A DNA stretch of 42,378 nucleotides from Nitrospirota bacterium (GTDB taxonomy: Bacteria; Nitrospirota; Nitrospiria; SBBL01; JAADHI01): positions 1-42,378 of the forward strand of contig JAJDBT010000058.1 in the NCBI GenBank assembly GCA_029261215.1. Direction: 5' to 3'. The notes beneath the pieces were generated by a model that ran no database searches, was not told the origin of the DNA, and saw only the letters and a program-made list of their open reading frames with translations. The translations under genes and the position numbers were made by a program. Shown here piece after piece: positions 1 to 8,466 of this stretch; positions within the stretch are counted from its first letter, which is position 1; each line of letters starts with the position of its first letter.

Positions 1-102
1 GAACCTTCGCTGAGAAAGATCAAAGGGTTTAAATTTCTTCCAATCCTAAAAAACAACATGAACAATTTTGACCAAGACAGAAATCAAATCAAAGCAGCAT
101 AG
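1..102 (+). CDS. possible C-terminal fragment of a gene cut by the window edge
   Basis: Frame 1 is open from the first base to a TAG at 100-102 and gives 33 residues. The segment reads LRKIKGFKFLPIL and then a polar tail ending in KAA. A basic-basic-[IV]-K-G-aromatic-x-x-L-P-x-L pattern reminds me of the C-terminus of some mutator-type (IS256-like) transposases, but this is recollection and the segment is very short. It could equally be a chance open frame. No start is visible. Confidence 0.25.
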   Translation, partial: EPSLRKIKGFKFLPILKNNMNNFDQDRNQIKAA

Positions 103-192
103 GTCATGGATCAATTTTCAACTAACTTTGGGATTGACTCGTGGAACACACAGGCTAATGTCTAAGGGAATCGTTCGCCCCTCAGGATACGT

Positions 193-645
193 ATGACCAC
201 AGTCCAGCGAGCCACAGTGAATGATGTGTCGGCACTCTTGCCATTGGTCGAAGCGTATTGGCGCTTCGAGGGTATCACGGGGTTCGAGTCTGAGCGTGTC
301 GCAACACAGATCAACCGCCTGCTTTCGGAGCCGAGACTGGGTGGCGGCTGGATTGCAATTGTGAATGGAACTGCCGTGGGCTACCTGCTTGCCGTGTACG
401 TTTTTAGTCTTGAGCACCTCGGCCTCACCGCAGAGATCGACGAATTCTTCGTGGCGCCATCGCGACGGGGACAAGATCTGGGGGCACAGCTTCTCAAGGC
501 CGCTGAATCTGAGTTCACGCAAATTGGATGTACAAACGTTTCGCTTCAGCTGGCCCGAGATAACGACGCAGCCCGGGCGTTCTATCGCCGCCATGCATAC
601 AGTGAAAGATCGGGCTATGAACTCCTCGACAAGATGTTTCCATGA
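193..645 (+). CDS. GNAT-family N-acetyltransferase
   Basis: This 150-residue protein has the typical length and fold signature of a stand-alone GNAT acetyltransferase, which transfers acetyl from acetyl-CoA to an amine. The N-terminus (TTVQRATVNDVSALLPLV) is the usual beta1-alpha1 start. Motif A lies around residues 80-100: a beta4 strand EIDEFFVAP, then RRGQDLGAQLL, the pyrophosphate-binding loop and helix. The C-terminal LQLARDNDAARAFYRRHAY is the standard motif B region. An AGGA five bases before the ATG supports the start. The substrate cannot be told. It stands alone next to repeats and an exported ankyrin protein, in a stretch that looks accessory. Stand-alone GNATs are frequent cargo of mobile DNA, but I see no integron site here. 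Confidence 0.88.
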   Translation: MTTVQRATVNDVSALLPLVEAYWRFEGITGFESERVATQINRLLSEPRLGGGWIAIVNGTAVGYLLAVYVFSLEHLGLTAEIDEFFVAPSRRGQDLGAQLLKAAESEFTQIGCTNVSLQLARDNDAARAFYRRHAYSERSGYELLDKMFP

Positions 646-759
646 CGCTTAACAAGCACGTGAAAAACAAAAGGCTCAGACCTTGTGTTGCACTTTACGA
701 CGGGCGATTGCTTGTCCTATGAATCACAAGAAGAAGCGAGCGGTTTCGGGCGAGGTCTT

Positions 760-787
760 CGTAGGGGCACACCCGTGTGTGCGCCCG
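760..787 (-). repeat. palindromic repeat element, copy 1 (inverted orientation)
   Basis: An imperfect hairpin pairs GGGGCACAC with GTGTGCGCCC around a short loop. Read on the minus strand it ends in GCCCCTACGAAG, the same junction as the copy at 1632-1675. It therefore appears to be the same element in the opposite orientation. Confidence 0.55.
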
Positions 788-883
788 CCTTTGACCTTGA
801 ATCATCCGTTTTACAAAGACCCGATGTCAAAACATTTGCTGTGGGTCGCCTTGTGAACCTTCCAATTCACAAAGACCGTCCGA

Positions 884-924
884 TCAGGGCGGGTTTAAAA
901 CCCGCCCTGACGAAGGGAAAAACC
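884..924 (+). repeat. palindromic repeat element, copy 2
   Basis: Bases 884-910 form a perfect palindrome: 13-base arms TCAGGGCGGGTTT and AAACCCGCCCTGA around a single A. The following tail (ACGAAGGGAAAAACCAGG, then T-rich) matches the tail of copy 3 almost base for base. The palindrome core is also shared with 13498-13526. Confidence 0.7.
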
Positions 925-1095
925 AGGCTTTTTCGACCCGTGCCTGCAAATCAGGAAACTCAGGTCTTGTCATATTATATTTGAGGCAGGCTAAAGATGG
1001 AAAAACACACGACCGTAAAACCTGGCCCGATTTGTTTCGTCAAAAATCAGCATCAAAATGATCCTCCCGATACAGGAAATTCGACAAGAGAGATC

Positions 1096-1629
1096 ATGTC
1101 ATTCGTGAAATACCTTATTGCGCTGCTTCTTATTGCAGGACCCCTGCAGGTCTTTGGCGGTGAATTGATCGACGCGGTCAGACTCAATGATGCCTTGAAG
1201 GTCGACCGCTTGATTGATGATGGCATTGACGTGAATGAAACGGAGCAGGACGGGGCAACGCCACTGTGGATTGCCTCAGCCTATGGACACCTTGAGATGG
1301 TCAAAAAATTGATCGACTCCAAAGCAAAGATCAACGCTGCGACTCACGAGGGGGTCACGCCTTTGTGGATTGCGGCCGCTGCGGGGCATTTGGAAATCGT
1401 AAAAGCGCTGATCAAGGCAAAGGCAGATGTGAATACGCCAAGCCTCACCGGCGTGCCCCCGCTTTTTATCGCTTCGGCAGAAGGCCGGACAGAAATTGTA
1501 AAACACTTGATCTCTGCCAAGGCCAATGTCAATGCAAGAACCCCCGATGGAAAAACCGCCCTCTGGATTGCTTCAAGCTCAGGCCGCACTGAAATTGTCG
1601 CCCTGTTGAAAAAAGCAGGGGCAAAATGA
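1096..1629 (+). CDS. exported ankyrin-repeat protein
   Basis: The chosen ATG at 1096 gives 177 residues and begins MSFVKYLIALLLIAGPLQVFGG, written here as a signal peptide of about 21 residues. The frame is open to an upstream ATG at 997, but that would bury the signal peptide behind a polar stretch, so I prefer the internal start; a weak AAGAGAGA precedes it. The mature part is about five ankyrin repeats of 33 residues. The consensus pieces are G-x-TPLWIA, GHLEIVKALI and AKADVN. The last four repeats are very alike (TPLWIAS-, TPLWIAA-, PPLFIAS-, TALWIAS-), which suggests recent internal duplication. Ankyrin repeats bind other proteins. The signal peptide places this one in the periplasm or outside the cell. 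The partner is unknown. Confidence 0.85.
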   Translation: MSFVKYLIALLLIAGPLQVFGGELIDAVRLNDALKVDRLIDDGIDVNETEQDGATPLWIASAYGHLEMVKKLIDSKAKINAATHEGVTPLWIAAAAGHLEIVKALIKAKADVNTPSLTGVPPLFIASAEGRTEIVKHLISAKANVNARTPDGKTALWIASSSGRTEIVALLKKAGAK

Positions 1630-1631
1630 TC

Positions 1632-1675
1632 AGGGCGGACACATCGGTCCGCCCCTACGAAGGGGAAAACAAGGA
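1632..1675 (+). repeat. palindromic repeat element, copy 3
   Basis: The hairpin GGGCGGAC / GTCCGCCC (1633-1640 and 1647-1654, six-base loop) lies immediately after the ankyrin stop codon. It is followed by CTACGAAGGGGAAAACAAGG and a T-run, nearly the same tail as copy 2. In this position it could also act as a transcription terminator for the ankyrin gene. Confidence 0.65.
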
Positions 1676-1708
1676 TTTTTAACTGTTTCACGGTATCTTG
1701 AGACTCTG

Positions 1709-1948
1709 CTACTGACCAAAACCCTCGACCGTTTTGAGACGATCTTCCTCGATTTGTTTCAATTTGCCTTCCAGTGCTTTGGCTTTGTTGATTGAATTGA
1801 TCTGAGGTTGTATCATCGAATCGACTGATTTTTGAAGCACGTTCGGCGCTTTCTTTTCCTTCATATTGACGGTATTGTTTTCGCTCGAACAGGCGACAAC
1901 CCCCAAAATAAAAATGCACACTAAAAAAATATGTGCGGATCTCATCAT
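1709..1948 (-). CDS. small secreted lipoprotein of unknown function
   Basis: This encodes about 79 residues with a short basic N-terminus, a hydrophobic core (IFLVCIFILGVVA) and a lipobox-like VVAC followed by SSENN. It is thus a candidate lipoprotein anchored by the cysteine at about residue 20. The absence of Asp at +2 would predict the outer membrane by the E. coli rule. The mature part is a charged, helical stretch of about 60 residues with no family I recognise. A strong GAGGAGG precedes three consecutive ATG codons (1951, 1948, 1945). Spacing of six bases favours the second, but the third is equally possible. The convergent neighbour is the ankyrin gene and the upstream gene is copA. 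Confidence 0.65.
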   Translation of the reverse strand: MMRSAHIFLVCIFILGVVACSSENNTVNMKEKKAPNVLQKSVDSMIQPQINSINKAKALEGKLKQIEEDRLKTVEGFGQ

Positions 1949-2032
1949 CATCGTCCTCCTCGTTGAAATGAATTGAATCAATGTTACCGCAAAAAATGTG
2001 ATCATGTGGAGGGGGGCAGAAGAAAGGGCCGC

Positions 2033-4501
2033 CTAAGATGAATCCGCCTTAAACTTCCTCAGCCGCAAGGCATTGCTCACGACACTGACGGAAGATAGGC
2101 CCATTGCGGCCGCCCCTAAAATGGGGGAAAGACGGATGCCCCACAAGGGGTAGAGCACGCCTGCGGCGACGGGGATAAGCACAATATTATAGATAAAAGC
2201 GAAAAAGAGGTTTTGCTTGATGTTGCGGATGGTGGCACGCGACAGCCGAAGCGCCGTGGCGATGCCTTTTAAATGGCCGCCCACTAAAATCATATCTGCA
2301 GAGGCCAGCGCAACGTCCGTGCCGGTGCCGATGGCGATACCGACATCAGCACCGGCCAAGGCAGGCGCGTCGTTAATGCCGTCGCCGACCATGGCCACAC
2401 GATACCCTTCTTTTTGAAGCCGTGTGACTTGAGCGGCCTTTTCATCCGGCAGCACTTCAGCAATGACCTCATCAATACCGACGGCTTTTGCAATCGCCTC
2501 CGCCGTCTTTTTTTGATCACCCGAAAGTAAAATCACTTTCAAGCCCATGTGGTGCAATGCGGCCACAACGGCTTTAGCGTCTTCTTTGACCGTATCGGCC
2601 ACGGCAATCAAACCGATCGCTTCTTGATCAACTGCCACAAACATCGGCGTTTTTCCAGCTTCGGCCAAAATCTCCACTTCTTTTTGAAGGGCTTCAATAT
2701 CGACCCCTTCTTCCTGAAACCAGCGGGCTGTACCCAAAAGCACGATTTTTCCGTCAATTTCGGCCTGAATGCCTTTTCCCGGTACGGCTTCAAAACACGT
2801 GGCATCGGACAGCGTAATGCCCTCTTTTTTCGCGGCGCTTAAAATGGCTTCGGCCAAAGGATGTTCCGAAGCTTTTTCGGCGCTCGCGGCATAAAAAAGC
2901 AGGTTTTGAGTGTCGTGCGATGCGGAAAGCATATCGGTGACGATTGGTTTTCCGTAAGTGAGCGTGCCGGTTTTATCAAAGACCACGGCGTTGATTTGAT
3001 AGGCATTTTGCAGGGCTTCACCGCTTCGGATCAAAATCCCCGTCTCCGCACCCCGGCTGATGCCCACCATCACAGAGGTCGGTGTCGCCAAACCGAGTGC
3101 GCAGGGACAGGCGACAATCAACACGGCCACCGCCGTAAACAAGGCGTGTGTCAAGACTGGCTCCGGCCCGACAAAAAACCAGACACAAAAGGAAAGCAGG
3201 GCGATCACCATAACGACAGGCACAAAGACCGAGGCGATTTGATCGGCCAGTTTGGCAATGGGTGGTTTGCTGCCCTGCGCGTCCTCGACCAGACGGATGA
3301 TTTGTGAAAGGGCCATCTCTGCCCCCACCTGTTTTGCCACAAACACAAAACGCCCGGTTTGATTCAGCGTGCCGCCGACAACGCGGTCTCCCACGCCTTT
3401 CTCTACCGGCAAGCTTTCGCCTGTAATCATGGATTCATTCACAGCGGAATAGCCTTCCGTGAGTTCGCCGTCCACCGGGATTTTTTCACCGGGACGCACG
3501 ACAACAAAATCGCCCACGGCCACATCGGCCAAAGGGACTTCTTTTTCTTCGCCGTTTTCCTGAAGAATACGCGCGGACTTCGCCTGCACGCCCATGAGTT
3601 TTCGGATGGCATCCGAGGTTTTGCGCTTTGCGCCATGCTCCAAAAGCCGTCCCAGCAAAATGAGGGCGATGATGGCCGCGGAGGTATCGAAATACACCGC
3701 AGAATCGATGCCGCCTGCGGCCAGCGCGCTTGGGAAAAACGTCGCGACCACGCTGTAAAAATAAGCGGCAGACGTCCCGACAGCGATGAGGGTATTCATA
3801 TCCGACGTACGATGCCGTGCCGCCCCCCATGCGCCCCGGTAAAACGGCCAGCCTGCCCAAAACTGCACCGGCGTGGCAAAGCTCCACTGCAAAAGGTTCA
3901 TTGTCATCGGTGTAAACCCCCAAAGATGGCCCAAAGGCATGAGGGCCAAGATCGCTAAAGTCAACACAGAAGCAGTGATCATTTTGCGTTTTAAAACGGC
4001 TTCGCCCAGGGCGGCCGGATCTTGGCTTCCATCAGATGCGGAAGTCAGTTCAAGCGCCGCATAACCCGCCTTTTGAATCACGGCTTTGATTTTCTTAAGA
4101 TCACTCACGGTGGGGAGATAGGTTACAGTGGCCTTTTCTGTGGCGAGATTGACGGAGGCCTTCAAGACGCCGGGCGATTTGAGTAAGGCACGTTCTACCC
4201 GTCCGACACAGGCAGCGCAGGTCATGCCGCCGACTTTAAGCGTGACGGATTCGGCAGGCACCTCGTACCCGATGCCTTCAACAACCTCGATCAGCGTTTT
4301 CAGGGAGGTGTTTTTATCGATTTGAAGGGTGGCCTTTTCCGTCGCCAAATTGACCGAAGCCTTCTGCACGCCCTCTGTTTTTTTGAGTGCGCGTTCGACG
4401 CGGGAAACACAGCTGGCGCAGGTCATGCCCGAAATCGGAAGATCAATACGGTCGAGTCTTTCAAGTACCTCTGCTTTGAGATTTTCTTTGTTTCTCATCA
4501 T
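2033..4501 (-). CDS. copA: copper-exporting P1B-type ATPase
   Basis: This 822-residue heavy-metal ATPase pumps Cu(I) out of the cytoplasm at the cost of ATP. Two N-terminal HMA metal-binding domains are visible, with GMTCASC (Cys28, Cys31) and GMTCAAC (Cys95, Cys98). The P-type core follows: an actuator TGES, the transmembrane CPC (residues 465-467, codons at 3101-3109) that defines copper or silver transport, the phosphorylated Asp509 in DKTGTLT, the SEHPLA motif of the nucleotide domain, and GDGINDAP. Length and domain order are normal for bacterial CopA. The start follows the stop of the glycosyltransferase gene directly (TAAATGATG), with no Shine-Dalgarno of its own, so translation is probably coupled to that gene. 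No CsoR or CueR regulator or CopZ chaperone gene is nearby. Confidence 0.95.
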   Translation of the reverse strand: MMRNKENLKAEVLERLDRIDLPISGMTCASCVSRVERALKKTEGVQKASVNLATEKATLQIDKNTSLKTLIEVVEGIGYEVPAESVTLKVGGMTCAACVGRVERALLKSPGVLKASVNLATEKATVTYLPTVSDLKKIKAVIQKAGYAALELTSASDGSQDPAALGEAVLKRKMITASVLTLAILALMPLGHLWGFTPMTMNLLQWSFATPVQFWAGWPFYRGAWGAARHRTSDMNTLIAVGTSAAYFYSVVATFFPSALAAGGIDSAVYFDTSAAIIALILLGRLLEHGAKRKTSDAIRKLMGVQAKSARILQENGEEKEVPLADVAVGDFVVVRPGEKIPVDGELTEGYSAVNESMITGESLPVEKGVGDRVVGGTLNQTGRFVFVAKQVGAEMALSQIIRLVEDAQGSKPPIAKLADQIASVFVPVVMVIALLSFCVWFFVGPEPVLTHALFTAVAVLIVACPCALGLATPTSVMVGISRGAETGILIRSGEALQNAYQINAVVFDKTGTLTYGKPIVTDMLSASHDTQNLLFYAASAEKASEHPLAEAILSAAKKEGITLSDATCFEAVPGKGIQAEIDGKIVLLGTARWFQEEGVDIEALQKEVEILAEAGKTPMFVAVDQEAIGLIAVADTVKEDAKAVVAALHHMGLKVILLSGDQKKTAEAIAKAVGIDEVIAEVLPDEKAAQVTRLQKEGYRVAMVGDGINDAPALAGADVGIAIGTGTDVALASADMILVGGHLKGIATALRLSRATIRNIKQNLFFAFIYNIVLIPVAAGVLYPLWGIRLSPILGAAAMGLSSVSVVSNALRLRKFKADSS

Positions 4502-5233
4502 TTAAGCATCATACCATTTGGCGAGTCGGCTTGGAGAAACTCCAAAAAAGTAAAGCCCCAGCAAGACCATATTCCGGAAACTGGTATAAAAATAACCCTG
4601 TTTTTCCCAACGTCGCGCAGAGGTTCGCACGGCTTTTTCCAATAACACGATTTTTCCCTCTTTTTTAAGTCTCCGAATAAATTCGACATCTTCCATCAAG
4701 GGCATGACCCGATATCCGCCCATTTTTTGAAAGACCTCTCGGCGCACGAAATAGGCCTGATCACCATAAGGCAGCCCTCCATAAAACGCGCGGAGGTTGG
4801 CTATTTTTTCAACCCCCTTCAAAAAAAAATGGGGGGAATCAATTTTCAAACGAAAAGCGCCGCCGACCACGCCGGGGTTTTTCATGCATTCACGAATCAC
4901 GTGGATGCCGCCATGCGGCAGCGTCGTATCGGCATGGAGAAACAAGATAATATCCCCCATAGCGGCCTCCGCTCCGGCATTCATTTGATTGGCACGACCC
5001 CGCTTTGAGACCAGACTTTTACGATCATAAGAGCCGGGGGCCGCTGTTGCCCAGATTTTAAGAAGTGCGGCCGTATCATCAAGACTGCCACAATCCACAA
5101 AAATGACCTCATCCACCTCTAGTGCCTCAAGCGATTTCAATAAAAAAGGAAGTCCTTCGGCTTCATTGCACACCGGAATGACAATTGAAAGCGCTGCCGG
5201 TTTTTTTTCTAATTCATTCAAACACACACCCAT
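4502..5233 (-). CDS. family-2 glycosyltransferase, TIGR04283 type
   Basis: This 243-residue GT-A fold glycosyltransferase starts with SIVIPVCNEAEGLPFLL after a short lead-in. The diagnostic pieces of the TIGR04283 group are present: FVDCGSLDDT (usually VDGGSxDGT, so Cys replaces Gly here), FLHADT as the metal-binding DxD region, GGAFRLKID, GDQAYFVRR, PLMEDVEFIRRL, TSARRW and the C-terminal GVSP-SRLAKWY. Members are annotated as arsenosugar-biosynthesis or selenodomain-associated transferases, although the true substrate is poorly known. No arsenic methylase or radical-SAM partner is in the window. Here the gene is immediately followed by copA without any gap, which suggests a shared transcript. 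Confidence 0.85.
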   Translation of the reverse strand: MGVCLNELEKKPAALSIVIPVCNEAEGLPFLLKSLEALEVDEVIFVDCGSLDDTAALLKIWATAAPGSYDRKSLVSKRGRANQMNAGAEAAMGDIILFLHADTTLPHGGIHVIRECMKNPGVVGGAFRLKIDSPHFFLKGVEKIANLRAFYGGLPYGDQAYFVRREVFQKMGGYRVMPLMEDVEFIRRLKKEGKIVLLEKAVRTSARRWEKQGYFYTSFRNMVLLGLYFFGVSPSRLAKWYDA

Positions 5234-5296
5234 TTGGAAGTAAAAGATGAGGACGTATCATTTCAACAGTTCATTCGAGGGATCACTTTCCCTTCC

Positions 5297-5302
5297 ATTA
5301 TA
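5297..5302 (-). promoter_or_regulatory. candidate -10 box for the glycosyltransferase-copA transcript
   Basis: A perfect TATAAT on the minus strand would start transcription near 5290, about 57 bases before the glycosyltransferase start. The matching -35 region is poor, so an activator may be needed, or the call may be wrong. Confidence 0.35.
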
Positions 5303-5344
5303 AGGAATCGCAAACAAAAGGCTGAAGCCGGTCTTTTTATTCTA

Positions 5345-5374
5345 TTGAAAGAAAAGGAGAAACCTGATTATAAT
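5345..5374 (+). promoter_or_regulatory. sigma70-type promoter of the RDD-mreBCD-mrdA-rodA operon
   Basis: TTGAAA (5345-5350) and a perfect TATAAT (5369-5374) are separated by 18 bases. Transcription would begin near 5381, about 60 bases before the GTG start of the RDD gene. No other promoter of this quality was seen before mreB. Confidence 0.65.
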
Positions 5375-5440
5375 ATCTTCCAATTTTGGTTGTAAAGGTA
5401 CCCTGAAAGAACGCATCAGGGGTACGGAAGGAAAGGTTTT

Positions 5441-6966
<1,526 letters not shown>

Positions 6967-7059
6967 TTTACAGGGCTGTTACTTCATCAACAAAGGCAAT
7001 GACGTTCACCCCGTATTGTTTTCAATTCAGGACAGCTCATCGGTGGTAAGGTCTTTACG

Positions 7060-7923
7060 ATGGTCTACCTAGCTAGTGCTTCAAAAAAACTGCTATATGT
7101 ACTGATCACACTTCTTTTTGTGTTTTTCCTCTTTTCTTCCGAGGCTCAGAAACAGCCACTCAAACTACTAACACTTCCGATCGGTACAGCCGTTTATTAT
7201 CTGCAAATTGGCTCAAATGGCTTATTTGACGGCTTTGAGCAACTATGGACCCACTATCTCAATCTGATTCAGGTTCAGGAAGAAAACGAACAGTTACGCC
7301 GCAAGATCTCAATGCTCACAATCGAAAACAACCAATTGAGGGAAAAAGGATTTTTAGCCGATCGACTTAAGACCATTCTGGAATACAAAGAACATTCTCA
7401 AGTGGATATGATCGCGGCGAGTATCATTGGACGAAAACCATCCCAGTGGTTTGACACCATCACGATCAATAAAGGCAGTGCAGACGGCATTCAAGTCGAT
7501 ATGGGAGTGCTCACCCCGCAGGGCGTGGTGGGAAAAATCATCGACACAGGACCGCACTACGCACAGGTATTACTCATCTCTGATCGAAACAGCGCAATTG
7601 GAGTGATGGTCCAGCGGACGCGGGACGAAGGCATTGTACAAGGCATTGACGACCAGACGCTTCAATTAAAATACCTGCCTCACGATACACCCGTTTCGGT
7701 CGGCGATACGCTCGTGACTTCCGGGATGGAGGGGAGTTTTATTAAAGGCCTGCAAATCGGACGGATAGAAACCGTTGAACAGGGCAAAGGGGAAATGTTT
7801 CTCAAAATTAAAGCCGCAATCAGTAGTGATTTACGCAAGATGGAAGAGGTCTTTGTGATTAAATCCATTGAAAATGAGCCTCCGGAAATTTCGATTGAAA
7901 CCACAAAAAAACAACAGGAATAA
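7060..7923 (+). CDS. mreC: rod-shape-determining protein MreC
   Basis: MreC is a bitopic periplasmic scaffold linking MreB and MreD to the PBP2-RodA synthase. The 287 residues contain a transmembrane anchor (about residues 10-27, LLYVLITLLFVFFLF), then a coiled coil (about residues 70-105, QVQEENEQLRRKISML and following) and the double beta-barrel MreC domain. Typical motifs are IIGRKPSQWFDTITINKGSADG, GVLTPQGVVGKI, LLISDRNSAIGV and GDTLVTSGMEG. The start is an ATG with GTAAGG eight bases upstream. It lies 93 bases after mreB. Confidence 0.95.
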   Translation: MVYLASASKKLLYVLITLLFVFFLFSSEAQKQPLKLLTLPIGTAVYYLQIGSNGLFDGFEQLWTHYLNLIQVQEENEQLRRKISMLTIENNQLREKGFLADRLKTILEYKEHSQVDMIAASIIGRKPSQWFDTITINKGSADGIQVDMGVLTPQGVVGKIIDTGPHYAQVLLISDRNSAIGVMVQRTRDEGIVQGIDDQTLQLKYLPHDTPVSVGDTLVTSGMEGSFIKGLQIGRIETVEQGKGEMFLKIKAAISSDLRKMEEVFVIKSIENEPPEISIETTKKQQE

Positions 7924-7929
7924 ACCAAA

Positions 7930-8466
7930 TTGAATTTGTTTTATAGAATTCTTATTGTGCTTTCGATCATTCCCCTGCAGACCGTATTTTTAGAAAAAAT
8001 ACAAATTGCAGGCGTTAAACCCGATATCGCGCTGGTGTTTATTTTTGTACAGGGATGGGTTTGGGGGAAAAGAAGCGGTTTTTTTTGGGGGCTTGTTCTG
8101 GGGGGAATGATTGATCTGTTCTCAACCGGCATTATCGGCCCGGCTTTTGTGATCAAAGGTCTTGTGGGGATCATTGCCGGGATGCTCGGGAAGTCGTTTC
8201 TCCACCTCTCATTACAGGGATATGTCATACTGTTCCTGATCATTTCACTCTTGCACGATCTCTCAGGCATTGTTTTTTTATACGGGCTTGGCACAGAGGA
8301 ACTCATGCCCCTTCTGACAGGGAAGGTTCTGATTCGGGCCATTTATAACGCTGTGATCGCCATTGCCGCTATCCTGATTGTTTGGGAAAAGTTCGACCAG
8401 AAAGGAACATTTGAATATGGGGGTGCGATTTTTTCCCCAGGAAGAAGAACGGGAACTCGAAAGTAA
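7930..8466 (+). CDS. mreD: rod-shape-determining protein MreD
   Basis: MreD is a small polytopic inner-membrane protein of the elongasome. This copy has 178 residues, mostly hydrophobic, with about five to six membrane segments and the family-typical KPDIALVFIFVQGWVWG and GFFWGLVLGGMIDLFS. It starts at a TTG six bases after the mreC stop, with ACAGGAA upstream. Its last 50 bases overlap mrdA in another frame. Identification rests on hydropathy, these motifs and the locus, because MreD sequences are poorly conserved. Confidence 0.92.
   Translation: MNLFYRILIVLSIIPLQTVFLEKIQIAGVKPDIALVFIFVQGWVWGKRSGFFWGLVLGGMIDLFSTGIIGPAFVIKGLVGIIAGMLGKSFLHLSLQGYVILFLIISLLHDLSGIVFLYGLGTEELMPLLTGKVLIRAIYNAVIAIAAILIVWEKFDQKGTFEYGGAIFSPGRRTGTRK

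Larger units (their letters stand above)
646..1095. other. 450-base non-coding stretch with palindromic repeats
   Basis: No convincing gene is seen between the GNAT gene and the ankyrin gene. The stretch contains two of the palindromic elements described separately (760-787 and 884-924). A 99-codon open frame from 685 to 984 crosses both palindromes, has no ribosome site and resembles no family, so I treat it as spurious. Confidence 0.6.

Noticed and set aside
646-700. Possible integron attC site after the GNAT gene (GCTTAAC resembles the RYYYAAC core)
   Set aside because: No matching GTTRRRY partner or pairable arms were found downstream or before the gene, so a single seven-base match is not evidence.
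685-984. 99-codon open frame on the plus strand
   Set aside because: It runs through two palindromic repeats, has no ribosome site and shows no protein-like family features.
1344-1919. 191-codon minus-strand frame
   Set aside because: It is antisense to the ankyrin gene and overlaps the lipoprotein gene; the ankyrin and lipoprotein frames are clearly the real ones.
3359-3958. 199-codon plus-strand frame
   Set aside because: It is antisense to copA, whose motifs across this region are unmistakable.
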